A DNA stretch of 64,000 bases, from contig NC_081830.1 in assembly GCF_030867095.1 (NCBI RefSeq), positions 34,579,832-34,643,831 on the forward strand. Reading direction: 5' to 3'. How positions within the stretch are numbered: position 1 is the first letter of the stretch; the number at the start of each line of letters is the position of its first letter. Positions 10,906-23,400 of this stretch are shown in pieces. Under the pieces are notes generated by a model, which saw only the letters and a program-made list of their open reading frames with translations, did no database searches and was not told the origin of the DNA. Source of the stretch: Alligator mississippiensis (Eukaryota; Chordata; Crocodylia; Alligatoridae). The translations under genes were made by a program, and so were the position numbers.

Positions 10906-13900
10906 TTAAAGGTAGGTGGAACCGTCTCTAGTAAAGGAGGCTGTTTCTATTCTCTCATATAGGAATTCCAGTCTGTGCACAAATTGCAAAAGCTATAGTT
11001 ACAGAGCGTTGTGCACAGGAAGAGTAAACAGAATCTAGCCCTTGGTGCCAATGAAAATCAGGCTTGGAGTACAGGAGAAGGAAAAAGGTTACTAAACTTT
11101 GAAGGATAAGTAGAATATGCAAGAGACTGCTCTAGTAAGCACATGTAACCCAGAGAGATTACTCTTGGCCCACTGTTGTTCATCAAATTATTGTTTTTCA
11201 ATGAAAAAATGCTGTTTTGCTTTCTCATTTTAGTGATTTGCAATATCTTTTCATTACAAACAAACAAAAACCACCTGATTTAAACTACAATTTATCCACA
11301 GGCAAAACAAAACAAAACAAAAAAAAAATAAGGAAGGGGAAATTGAACAGTAATTTAGTAGGAAATAAAACAAACAAGCTGAAATACTGAAGGAATGGAA
11401 AAATCCCCCCATTCATTGCTTCCCCTCCACCCCACTCACAGAATTTTCCTATTTTCCTAACATCTGCTGAACCCTGTGCACTCCGTAAAGCAAATTGCTG
11501 TCTCCTACGTGATCACATTAGAGACATCCAAAACATAATAGAAATGACTCCATCTGAAGTAAAACAATTTCTAGCACAGCTATTCTATTTGTGCTGTAGA
11601 ATTGACTCTTCAGTCTTTGTGCCTCACCAGGAACAAACAATAATGCATAAGAGCACACAAGTTTGAAAATAATGCTGCAAACACATTTCACTGATTCAAA
11701 TGCATCTGAGCATTCCCTTCTTGAGAACCACACAGTACAAAGTTCCCTATATAGCTTGTACATTACTCAGTACAGTCACTGATTCATGCAGAAGCAACTG
11801 AGCCAAAGACAGGACACTTGTCTATATATGACAGAAACTGGAATAAATAGAGGGATGGTAAGTCACACCTTTAGGTAATTTAGTACTAGGCTCTGTATGA
11901 CACTTTTGTTTTGCAAAATTACCTTTCCATTTAACTTCAAGTTACTCTTATTTTTCAATTGAAAAATAATGGATCCAAACAAGGCAATCAACAGCTCTTA
12001 TATCAATAATTAGGATTCCTTTTTTTTTCCATACGTTTCCATAATCTTTGGATCAGACATTTTGTAATGCTGGAACAAACTGTGCCCTGGAATAAAAAAA
12101 ATGTCCAGTGGTGCGGAATTGACTGGAATTTATTAATTCCCCCCCAGTTGCTGTCCTCCAGGAATTATATATGACAAATGATGGAAAACTCATAGCCAGA
12201 CATAAAATGTAACTAGACAGCTGTTTGTGTCGGTTTAGCTATTAGAAGGACAGAACCCTAGATTAGGCAGCATGCATGCAAAAGATAAGGTAAAACATGC
12301 ATGTATTTTTATATATATTTACCTCTAAGGCAGGCATTGGTATCTTTTTACTCAGTGGCCTTTCAGAGTCTTTGTGGCCAGTAGCCATCCACACTGTCTT
12401 TGTGAACTGCAGTTCTCACAGGAGAAGAAAGATGTAGGCATGACAGGTTCCTCTGATTCTTTACTCTTTCTTTAGCTCAGTTTATGTCATAACCAACTCC
12501 CCTTGAAAATCACTCTGATGTGTCTATGCAGATGCACTCCATGAGCAGGGAAACTCTCCCTTGACATTTTTGTTGGCTGTCAACTTTATTTATGGAAAAC
12601 ATAAAGCTAAATATACTTTTTCCTTTTTCTTTTCTGGCAACAGTAGAGATAAACTCTAACCTCCAAGGGAAAGCACAGATGGAGAATCTCTACCCTTACA
12701 GGGGGAACAGGCATAGGATTCTGCCACTTACAAAGCAATCAATCTCATGTTGGGGCAGAATGTTTCTGGTGTCAGATACTGCATTAATTTTGCATTCAAG
12801 CTGTGTTTCATCAAGAAGCTGAAGCACTTGCATATATGTGAGCATGAAATTCTGCTGACTGGGCAAAAAAGGTGTTTTGTAATCATGTTATCTCATGTGA
12901 GTTGCCCAAAATAGTCAGTCCAAAGTTTCCCTTCTGAAGGAATGAAGTGGATATGACATAGATATGAACTTTATGACATTTTTGATATAGCTCCTGATGA
13001 ATCTAAAGGATTGTGGGGATTGCATGGTTTAGAATTTGTTTTTTTTTCTTATAAATTACATAGTCTATATAACATCAAGTTGTTTTTTTAAGCCTTATTG
13101 CCCTTGTATTTATATGCCTTTCAGTATTTGTTATAAAATCTATTTCTTGTGTAATATTTTCCTTCCCTTGTTGTGTTTATAATAGGGCCAGGATTGCACA
13201 TGATATTAACTTTTAAATAATAAACAATATATTTCTTTGACACCTAGGTGAAATCCCAGGCTTAAGTGGCTGAAGAGAAGTAATGGATTGGAAGTAGCAT
13301 TCAATTCAGTTTGCTTATTTGTCTTCCTTTTTGGACCTTCTCTGGGGCACAGAAGCCAGGCTCTGACCAGACGGTGCTTAATTTACATTTTAAAAAGAAG
13401 GGGCCATAAAAACAACACCTGACTAGTCAAACTACTGGAAGCAGAGAGACTGTATATTGGATTATGAAATCTCCATGTCTGAAAAGATGCACATATTCTC
13501 CTGATCTTATTTAGGCAGAAAGTTATATGTATAGTGTCTCATATGTTCTCCTCCCCTTCCAACCCAGAGGTGACATCTGTGACTAGCCAGAGTTAAGCCT
13601 GCCTTGGAAGCATGGTTTTGTCTTTAGTCTCCCTACAGGAGAGGTTGCAATCTGATTAAAGCAGGTTGGCAGGAAAAATTCCATGAGGGCCTGGTAATGC
13701 AGTCAGAGAAGCTGGCTAAGGAGTGCATACTTGGATTTAAAGTGCAGGATAAGAACAGGTTATTGTTCTGATATTTTCTTCTGCTGCTTTATTCTTATTT
13801 CTCTGTCAGTATCTCAAAACATGGCTACTATTTTTAAATGTGTGCTTTTGTTTTTTCTTAATAAATCATATCTGTTATCTTTTTACACATCCAGCAGGTT

Positions 13901-13970
13901 GCCAATTCAAGAAAAACATCTTGTATTGAAACTCTGCAAACTTTTTTTACTGATACAAAGTTTTAATTAT
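10906..13970. other. AT-rich intergenic sequence
   Basis: About 3 kb of AT-rich sequence. The only structures seen are poly-A or poly-T runs (11310-11330, 12012-12030) and short frames without motifs. Confidence 0.5.
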
Positions 13971-13972
13971 AC

Positions 13973-15215
13973 ATGATTTCATAGATTTCATAGACATTAG
14001 GGCTGGAAGGGACCTCGGAAGGTCATCGAGTCCAGCCCCCTGCCCAAAGGGCAGGAAGTCAGCTGGGGTCAGAGGATCCCAGCAAGATAAGCATCCAGTT
14101 TGCTCTTGAAGGTGTTCAATGTAGGTGCTTGAACCACCTCCGGTGGCAGGCTGTTCCAGACCTTGGGGGCTCGGACAGTAAAGAAATTCTTCCTTATGTC
14201 CAGCCTGAAACAGTCTTGTAGTAGTTTATGACTGTTCAACCTAGTCGTCATCCCTAGGGGCGCTCCGGTGAACAAACGTTCCCCCAGATACTGGTGGTCA
14301 CCCTTGATAAACTTATAGGTGGTCATCAGATCACCCCTGAGCCTGCGCTTTTCCAGGCTAAAAAGCCCCAGGGCTCTCAGCCTATCATCGTAGGGTCTGC
14401 TTCCCTGACCTCTGATCATGCGCGTGGCTCTTCTCTGGAATCTCTCAAGCTTCTCCACATCCTTTTTGAATTGTGGAGCCCAAAACTGGACGCAGTACTC
14501 CAGCTGCAGCCTCACCAAGGCCGAGTACAAGGGGAGAATGACGTCCTGGGATTTGCTTGAGAAGCATCTATGGATGCAAGCCAGCGTTTTGGTCGCTTTA
14601 CTAGCCGCAGCATCGCATTGCAGGCTCATGTTCATCTTGTGGTCAATGATGACCCCCAAGTCTCTTTCTTCCATAGTGCTAGCCAGCATAGCACTGTCGA
14701 GCCTATAAGGATGCTGCGGGTTTTTCTTCCCAAGGTGGAGAACCTTGCATTTATCGGCGTTGAACACCATCAGATTCTCGTTCGCCCACTTGCTGAGCCT
14801 GTCCAGGTCAGCCTGGATCACCCTCCTGTCTTCTGGTTTGGATGCTTTGCCCCAAAGTTTGGTGTCATCGGTGAACTTGGCCAGTCCGCTTCTGACTGCA
14901 GTGTCCACATCATTAATGATGATGTAGAACAGTATGGGTCCAAGGACAGAGCCTTGGGGGACCCCACTGGTCACAGGATACCATGATGAGTGACTTCCAT
15001 CAATTACTACCCTCTGGGTCCGACCACGGAGCCAATTTTCCAGCCAGTGGATTGTGGTGGACCCAAGGTGACAATTGGCCAGTTTCTTCAAGAGGTGATC
15101 ATGGGATACCACATCGAAGGCTTTTTTGAAGTCAAGATATATGACATCAATCTCTTCTCCCTTGTCCAGGTGATAGGTCACCTGGTCGTAGAAGGAAATG
15201 AGATGTTTTACATAA
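13973..15215 (-). mobile_element. CR1 LINE, 5'-truncated, antisense
   Basis: On the minus strand the element begins inside the RT domain near 15215 and ends near 13973 with the CR1 3' repeat (ATGAAATCTATGAAATC). The conserved 3' segment about 60 bp before the end reads GAGGTCCCTTCCAGCCC. The RT frame inside is unbroken (next entry). Confidence 0.9.
14069..15181 (-). CDS. CR1 reverse transcriptase, truncated but open (370 aa)
   Basis: The protein begins within RT. Residues 13-25 read IDVIYLDFKKAFD, which holds one catalytic aspartate. SGVPQGSVLGPILF lies near residues 73-86. The catalytic box near residue 104 reads FTDDTKLWG, where CR1 usually has FADD. The C-terminal landmarks LEYCVQFWAPQFKKD, QRRATRM and RRLRGDLMTTYKF follow, and the natural CR1 stop is reached with no frameshift. 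The endonuclease and the N-terminal part of RT are absent, so it should not be autonomous. Confidence 0.85.
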   Translation of the reverse strand: MTYHLDKGEEIDVIYLDFKKAFDVVSHDHLLKKLANCHLGSTTIHWLENWLRGRTQRVVIDGSHSSWYPVTSGVPQGSVLGPILFYIIINDVDTAVRSGLAKFTDDTKLWGKASKPEDRRVIQADLDRLSKWANENLMVFNADKCKVLHLGKKNPQHPYRLDSAMLASTMEERDLGVIIDHKMNMSLQCDAAASKATKTLACIHRCFSSKSQDVILPLYSALVRLQLEYCVQFWAPQFKKDVEKLERFQRRATRMIRGQGSRPYDDRLRALGLFSLEKRRLRGDLMTTYKFIKGDHQYLGERLFTGAPLGMTTRLNSHKLLQDCFRLDIRKNFFTVRAPKVWNSLPPEVVQAPTLNTFKSKLDAYLAGIL

Positions 15216-15884
15216 TATAAATATAAGACTTCTGCCAGGCTCTACCCAGCTGTCAGGCCCCAGTTAGAAAGGCTAGGTTCAGATTTAAGGGTTTGACATT
15301 AGCCATAGTAAAAAAGTTTGCTTGTAAAAGGTTTACGGGGAAAAAAGAAACAAACCCCCCAAAACCCCAAAACAACAATTGTTGGGTTGGCAACCATGCT
15401 TGACTGCAGCAATGGTTTTATACTGTACTGTCCCTACTTACCAGGAGCCTCTACTCACCCTCATGCCCTAATGACTTCAAGTGGGCCCTGCACTATGCTG
15501 TCCCCCAGCCCATTTTATAGTCTTACCCCTAATGGCCCCATTCCTTCTGTCCTGGAGTAGAACTCCAGAGCAGTCTACCTGTGACCCAGCAGTATTACAG
15601 GCAGCCTGGCACATGGCAGCAACAGCACATGGCTGAGAGAATGCTTCCTGCATGGTGCTGTGCTCCCACTTGGACACCAGGTGGTACTGCTGTGTTCTGT
15701 CTGTTAGAGCTTCCCTCAAGCTGAGGCTGCTTAGTGTTTCTATTGATGGCTGAAGTCTTTTAACTGATTTTACTGACAGCCACTTTTAGCCTGGATTCCT
15801 TTTTTTTTTTACTGACAGCCAGTAAATTTATTGACAGTTGGCAACTTTGCCACTTCACACTGTACAACAACTGTGATTCCATGA
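15216..15884. other. No gene recognised
   Basis: This stretch has several short homopolymers (near 15340-15370 and 15800) and no coding signature. Confidence 0.45.
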
Positions 15885-16575
15885 GAACATAAGAATTGCC
15901 ATTTACTAGGTCAGACCACAGATCCTTGTTGTCCAGTCTCCTGTGTCTCAGTGGCAGAGGATGGATGTTGAAAGGGAAAGTGAACAGGGTTTGAACAGGG
16001 ATTTTTCCCCCGTTTCTCTTCCACTTTCATCCTTCAGCATTTAAAGCCTAGGAAGTTCTAATTCAGAAGCTGTACCATTAACTGCCATGCTCAATAGCTA
16101 CTCTTATCCCTTTTCTGCACGAATGTGCAGTCCCTTTTTTGAATCTGGCTAAACTATCGTTCACAACATCTGGTGGCAATCAATTCCACATTTTAAATTG
16201 CATTCTGTATGAAAAATAACTTCCTTTTGTTAGTTTTCAACTTACTACCTACTAGTTTTATACTGCGATCCCTAGTTCTTGTATTGTGAGAGAGAGTAAA
16301 TCATACATTCCTATTCATTTTCTCTTTACCATTTATTATCTTATAGAACCTTATCATGCTCCCCTTCAAGCATCTCTTTTCTAAACTGAATAAGCCTACG
16401 GTCTTTAGTCTCTCCTAACATGGAGTCCCTCTGTACTGTTAATCATCCTTGTTGTTCTCCTGTAGAAATCTTCTAATTCTTTTATATCCATTCTGAGGTG
16501 TGGGGACCAGAATTGGGCACAGTATGCAAGGTGTGGACACATCGTGGATTTCAAAGGGGCATGATGATACTTTTA
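15885..16575 (-). mobile_element. Ancient CR1/L3-like fragment, antisense
   Basis: Translated on the minus strand from about 16540, it gives QFWSPHLRMDIKELEDF and then RRTTRMI, the region after RT in CR1-type elements, with many stops. The 3' part near 15885 reads ttatgttctc on the minus strand, a common tail in sauropsid CR1 copies. It is far more decayed than the copies at 14 and 61 kb. Confidence 0.7.
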
Positions 16576-17529
16576 GTTTTTACAATTCCTTCTTTAAAAA
16601 ATCCCTAATTCCTTTTGAAGAAAAAATTCCAGACCTATTGATCATATAGCCAGGCCTTCTTTATGGAGGAAGAGATCCATTGTTTTCTGAGTATATGACT
16701 AGAAAAGGGTATATTTCCTCTAATTAAAATTAGCTAAATTAGCAATTTGTTACAGATTGTGGCTGAAAGCCATGCTCCTGAAAACAACATAACAAACATA
16801 CAACCATGATATAACTTTAAGCAAAAATAATGGATAATGTAAATATAATGATAAAATAGGGCCAACCGTTATAAAAGCATATCCCTACTCCTAAAATAAA
16901 CATAATAAAAGACAAATATGGTAATGAATCAGATCATAAATCTATACAAGTGTTGTGCATAAGTCCAAAATTGATGGAGTAAAAAAATAAAATAAAAATC
17001 TCCTCTGCAAAGGCCTGGCAAAGCCTGATGAAGCTGAGGCACTACAGGCCAATGAGTTAGCCTCTGGTACATCTCAGCTGTTTCCCAGGGGTCAAAATGC
17101 AAACAGCAGAGATATGTTTTAGTCAGATGGTCATGCCAAAGGTGTAGAAGCGCTCCAGACATGAGTCTCAAAGGTGCACCCAGGCTGCATCTAAGGTCAA
17201 GGCATGTCAGTTCCATGTGACTGTCTTTTAAGAAAACCGGAGAAATGTGAACTATACTGAATTATTGTTATGATGTGGATACATAATTGAATAGAATAAC
17301 TCTAAGCAGAAACTAGTTTCCTTCTGGGAAAAAAGAAAACCCCAAAAAACAAAAACTACTTTCCATATGTTTAGCTTGAAGAATATGTGATTAGGGGGAG
17401 ACAGGAGATCAGTCTTGAAATATCTGAATAGCTTGAAATATCTGATGTGCTGCCATAAAAATGAGGCGAACAACATTTTTGCCTTGCTCCAGAGGCAAAG
17501 ACATATAGCAATAGCTTGTATTTGCAGCA
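16576..17529. other. No gene recognised
   Basis: AT-rich sequence with no recognisable gene or repeat signature. Confidence 0.4.
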
Positions 17530-17960
17530 AAGTGTAGGGATAAACTAGATATCAGAACAAACCTAGTCACTCTTAAAGCAGTGAGACTGTGCAGAAGACT
17601 ACCTAAGGAAGTTGTAGAAACTTTTTCACTGTCGTTTTTGAAAAAGAGGTTTGATAAGTATTGGTCATGTATTCTTTAGGACTGGAGGCTACTGTGAGGA
17701 GCAACATTTGGAAACCTAGGGGACCATGAGAAGAACAGGTGGAAATTGGAGAGGACCTGCCCAGCAACAGGAGGATGAAACCAACAATCTGCAACTGGCT
17801 TGGCTTCAAAAGAGGATTGAAGTATTTGAGATAACTATGAAGAGGGGACGATGATAGGATGATACAGGATTCTGTTTCTGGCCCCTAGATTGCGAAGTAG
17901 AGTGGAAGGTGTCTGGTCATCACATGGGGCAGGAAAGAATTAATTCCCGTCCTCTTACTA
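17530..17960 (+). mobile_element. Possible old CR1 3' fragment
   Basis: Segments such as ggaagttgtagaaac (about 17608) and aaaagaggtttgataag (about 17640) fit the CR1 3' region around the conserved leucine-proline core, but divergence is high and the end is not clear. Confidence 0.35.
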
Positions 17961-18934
17961 CAGGTATGAGGGTATTTTCACATTCCTCAGAAGCACTGTT
18001 TATCCACGGAGGAGATTTTAGGGGTCTGAGGGTTACTTTTGACAGTTCATGTCCTCAGTAAAATGAGATCTCTGATTCAGCAAATGAAAAAGCAGATTTT
18101 ATTGAACTTCTAAAATTAGGAACATTGAGATCTAATAATGATTAACACAATATTTATCTATATATTTGTACTATTCAAGTGGAAATAATCAGCCTTTCAA
18201 TTTAGAATCACTAGATCTTAACATGCTAAGAATTTCTAAATGGTAGTTGGCTTGTTAGAGAGATCTGGCCTAAATTCACAGACTAAATTCTAAATGGCAT
18301 TGTAGCTTCATTAGGTCTGTGGATGGGAACCTCAGCAAAGGATGCCAGAGGAACACATCTCAGAATCCTGAGCTACCTCTGATCCCCATTTTCTAGTAGA
18401 GCCCTACAACATTACTTGTTCAGAATGAGACACATGTTCAAAAAAATGATGTTTTTGTTGCATATTATGTTGACCTTCACAAATCAAGATGTAATGAAGC
18501 TAGCCTTTCCTAGAATGTTCTGTCACCTATAATTCCCTTCCTTTTATATGACTTCCTTTAGGCTCATTTATGCTAATTTGGCCTAACTTAAATTGATGCA
18601 GGCAAAAATCACTAAAGCTACTATAATGCAAGCTAAAAAGATTCAAATTTAACACACAGATTTATACAGGCAAATTTGGGGATTTTCACTGTGGTGTGCT
18701 GATGCTCCTGTTGGAACTTAGAAAACTCAGCAGTTCCTGCCTAAAGGTCTTGCTCCTCTGCCACATTTAAGATAAGCAGGTAATTTTATCCCATGGTCTA
18801 ATTTGGATGGTCTATGGCGGGTTTTGCCTTCCTCTGTAGTGGGGTAAGGGATCCACTTCCATGGATAGTCTGAGTGTATTTTAACAAATTATTTCTTGTC
18901 CTTGCAGGGGCAGGACATTGACTGGTCAAATCAC

Positions 18935-19400
18935 CCTTTGGTTTTCTCTTCTCCAGACTAAATCATTCTAGCTCTTTTAGCCTTTCCTCATAAGTTATGT
19001 TTCTTAGACGACTCATTTTCATGTTGCACACTATTGGATTATTTTCAATTTGTCCACATATTTCTAAAAGTGTGGTGCCCAAAAACTTCGACACGGCACT
19101 CTGGGTGAAGTCATGCCAGGGCTGAAGAAATACTTTTCCCCAACTTGGAAGTGACACCCCTCTGAGTACAAACCAATGTGCCAGGCTCCTATTGAGCTTA
19201 TGGTCTGCTACAATACCCAGCTCTCTTTCTGTAATGAATCAAATACAATCTGGCAAATTATTGTATTTGTGCATACAAGTTTTCCGCGACTTTGCACTTG
19301 AACCTAATGAATTTCATTTGATTAATTTCAGATGACTTATCCTGTTTATCAAAGTCATTCTATATAATAATCCTACTCTCCTGATTATCCTGAACAAACT
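18935..19400 (-). mobile_element. Ancient CR1-like fragment, antisense
   Basis: The plus strand shows the reversed CR1 layout: a cctttcctcataagt segment (18980), then a tttgtccacatatttctaaaagtgtggtgccca segment (19050-19080), then acccagctctctttctg (19215). These match the antisense of the region after RT in many decayed sauropsid CR1 copies. Confidence 0.6.
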
Positions 19401-19529
19401 ATTTTTTCTTACTTCTCTAACCTCCATTTCTCATAGTCCCTGTACTGTTTTAAGAACTAGGGGAAATCACCTTGGCTCTTACATTAGGTACATGCGCTAC
19501 GGCAGGTTATTCTGTGATTCAGTAATACA

Positions 19530-19769
19530 GGGTGCATCTACATGTGCTCCTGACTGCAGTATTGTAAATCATTGCGCAGCACCTACTGCTACTACGCAGT
19601 CCCAGTGGCACACTGGTAGTTTTAGATGGTATGTCACCAGAGCGATGAACTACAGTGATGTCGTATTGGCATCAGGGTTTATGCATGCCAATACTATATT
19701 TCTTTAGTGACAAGCTATGTTGCTGTAGCTTGTTGCTACGGTGACATAGCACCTCCTGTAGATGCACCC
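19530..19769. mobile_element. Palindromic miniature element, copy 1
   Basis: The left end reads GGGTGCATCTACATGTG and the right end CCTGTAGATGCACCC, an inverted repeat about 240 bp apart. Related copies lie at 23565-23842 and 59250-59526. Inner segments such as gctatgttgctgtagc are self-complementary. It has no coding capacity. Confidence 0.7.
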
Positions 19770-20304
19770 ACAATGTACAATGGAAACAATGGCATGGGCT
19801 TTATGGATTAAATGTGCAAAAATATTTGCAGTATGTTGTTAGAGACAGTCAAAGAACACTGAGGTACGAACGAACAAGAAAATTCATAAAAACAAAGGTT
19901 GTTATGAGCAGCAGTCTAGAACATCGTCTCAGAAACTTTTAGAAAAGAAAGGCGTTACTTTTGAGAGAGTAATCTCAGGTTTATCACTAGCATAATTAAT
20001 ATATTGCTAAATTTTCAAGAGTATCTACATTGCTAATGAGCAGAACCTCTTTGAGTATCTATGTGCAACCACATCTTCTAGGTTATTGATTGTGAATGCT
20101 TGCCTGTAAGTGAGATAAATGACTGCACACACATGTATCTTCTTTCTACTTATTTCCTGATGACATATAAGTTGCAATATAATTTCCTTTAATATTTTGT
20201 AGTCCAGTGGAACCACAAAAGCTAGTATTTAACTCCAGATGTCACGTATGATATCTAGTATCACAAGTGAAATTTGTAGCTGTACAAAGATTTCCTGTAG
20301 AGAA

Positions 20305-20483
20305 TTACAGAGAATATAAATTCTTCCTATTAGAGGAATCCATGATGTGTCTTATCTCCTTTAAGATGTTGTCTTTGTTGTTTGATACATTTAATTTGGC
20401 AGCCTGAAGCAATTTGCTGAAATCTTCCTTATTGTACGTACAGCGAACAGATTTGAATTCAGATCTTGAGTCTGTGACATGGC
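20305..20483 (-). CDS. PLA2G4C: PLA2G4C-like terminal coding exon
   Basis: The acceptor (tttgtttatag) lies just above 20483 and the stop TAA is at 20307-20305. The exon completes a glycine codon split with the exon ending at 22643, then runs through TYNKEDFSKLLQAAKLNV and ends in NLYSL. The segment NNKDNILKEI matches the C-terminal helix of cPLA2 enzymes. It encodes 58 residues plus the stop. Confidence 0.85.
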
Positions 20484-23400
20484 CTATAAACAAAAGAAAA
20501 TAAAAACATTTAAGTTATTAAAAAGAGGCTTTTACTATTGCTATGACTAATGTCAGTGAGAGCTGTTATGATTACAATTTATTATTATAACCTTTTCAGG
20601 CTTCCAGTCTGTCACAGCTTAACATCCATAACTGTCAGCTCTGTGATCACTACTAACTTTTTTCCTTAAGTTTCTTGCATCATATACTCCACACTCACTG
20701 CAGTGCTCCAAGGCCATGTACAGACATCCCACTTTTATCTTTTTATTTTTATCCCACTTTTACAAGTGATCGGAAACCAGTCTATACCCATAATAGAAGT
20801 TCAGCATACTTAAGCTAGGGACAGAAGTTATACACAAACCAGTTTAAGTGATCAGAAACTGGTTTAAACCTGTAACAGAACAGAAGTTCATTTCATATAA
20901 ACGAGTTTCAAAATGGCTTAAATGGATTTCAGATAAACCTGGTTGAATGTAGTATTAGACATATCAAGGGTAACTTTTATAAATACAAAGATAAACTAGA
21001 ATGTGAAATGCTTAAATGTATTTTACCACCAGGTCAATTTAGCTCAGTGTCCTTGTACACATAGCTAGAGAACATACTTTGTGGCATGTTAATTTATATC
21101 TGTTCAAAAACTTGGCAGAGTGAAATAGCTATGAGGAGATGGTAAAAAGATTTCTCAGAGCAATTTTTAATGCAGTCCCTGCCTTCTGTTTCTATTAAAA
21201 GAAAATCCCTGTGACTTATTGCGTTTTGTAGCAGCAATCAGAGAAAATCTATTGCAGTTGTTAAGTGCAGTAATTGCACCACTCTCAAATGAGAAATGAC
21301 AGATATTCTTGGGGGTAAAGGAGTTTCAACATTTGAAGATGCATATCAACTTCTATAAACATCCCTTGCTTGAATAAACATCCGCCTATAAAGTTGAATA
21401 AACACTGCCTATAAAGTTGTTGAGGGGGACCATCAGGCAATGGGAGAGTTCCTGTTCCTCCGAGCACTACTGGGGGTAACAAGGAATAACAGCCATAGGT
21501 TGAATGAAAGTAGATTCAGGCTAGATATCAGGAGGAACTACTTCAGTCAGGATGGCTAGGAGCTGGAACCAACTTCCAAGGGAAGTGGTGCTCGCCCCTG
21601 CCCTGGGGGTCTTCAAAAGGAAGCTACATAGCCACCTAGCTGGGGTCATTTGACCCCAACATCCTTTCCTACCCATGGTAGGGGGTTGGACTAGATGATC
21701 TGCTTAGGTCCCTTCCGAACCTACCAGCTATGAAACTGTGAAACTATGATTTGGGTCAAACCGGTTTATGGAACTTCTGTCCCAGACCCCTTCCTGGTTC
21801 AAGTTAAATCTCAGTCCCCTAGCATCCCAGCATGTTTTCTAGCCCTGTGCTGTGCTGTGCTGTCTGTTCTAGCAGAGAAGGCTTGGGGGAAGGGGAGAAG
21901 AGAGGCAGGGACTTCTCCCCCCAGGCACACCCTGGCTGGGGGCTGGGGCCAGGGAGGGGGTTAAACCCCTTTTCCCCAAAGTACAGAGTTGCCCTGCCCT
22001 GCTAAACTTGCTGGAAGCTACTGCGGGCTGCTACTGTGGACTACAAGTCCCAGAGGCATCTGGAAGCAGGAAGAGGAAGTGATGAGATACCCCGCATAGC
22101 CCTGCTTCTGTGATTCTAGATTACAAATCCCAGAGACCTCAGGGGCAGCAGAAAGAAGAACTGCCAGAGAACCATGCTCTAGCACCTCCTGGCGCTGGAT
22201 TGAGCCACTGCAGGCATGTGGCTTCATATCATGAATCAAGGTAAACGCGTATCCATTTTTTCTCAGTTTAATCTTTGCAGTTTAGACTAACCTGCAAAGA
22301 CTGAATCAATTTACCCATGGGCTTTTTGACTGTCTGTACTTAGCCATAGACTGGTTTTAAAATGGCAGAACACGGTCTAAGATGTGTCACCCACTGCCCA
22401 CCAAAGGGTGAGTGTGTTTTGTTTGCTACCACTGCAAACTATGCTATTTACAGAAAACCACATAGGTTTGATTCTGCCTTGGGCCTTTTGAATGTCAGTA
22501 TCTAGCCCAAGTGCATCAGAGACTGGATCTTTCATTGAGAGCTTCTGTATTTAATTCCTGGCTTTCCCAGTGAAAACCATACATAATTGTGTTGAAGTCA
22601 AGGTAAATGATGAGCAGGTCAATAACAGAAAAGGAGGTTTACCTGGAACGTTCACTTTGTTGAAGAGGGGGAAGTGCATGACAGTGGGGGCATTCTCCCC
22701 TCTAAAGATGTAGACATCAGAGGGGTTATTCTCTTCCCGGAGCAGTTTCTCATCTACCTCAGGAAATGGGATGCTGTTTTGTCTGCAGTATTCCACAGCT
22801 TGCTTGAGTGTCTGGATGAGAGAAATATGACTAGGATGTTTAGCAGGACCACAGTGCCCATCAAGTTAAATAATCAGGGCTTTAGATATTTAAAAATGTA
22901 AGTCTAACTCCCTTTTCAAGGTTTCTGATCGATTGCCCAAGCAGAAATTATGCACCCTCCTCCTGGATTAAAAACAAAAACAACAGCAGCCCTCTTTTTG
23001 TAAAAATCAACAATTGTCTACCTAAAGAAATCAAACAGAAAGCTAAAGAACTATGACTTTACCCCTCTGGGAATTTCAGTAAGATTTGTGACCCTAAGTA
23101 CCTCAAGCTTCTTTGAAAATCTCAGTCCCTGGGGTTAAGGACTGATAAAACATGGTACAGCATTGACCCCCAAGTGCCAGCACAGAGCAGAAGGATTCAT
23201 TGCTGATGTCTGATCTGCTCAGAAGTTAGGAGAAGTCTTTGGTAGTAGTTCAGTAGAAGTGGTTTTCTCTAGCGTGTAGCATGACTGAGCTTAGCGTGCA
23301 TCATGACTGAGCGGAACCCAATGTTCTGCTGTTCAGACAAGGTGTGAAACAGATCTTTGCTACTGTTGATATGATCATGAGGGAAAACTGTCAAAACACC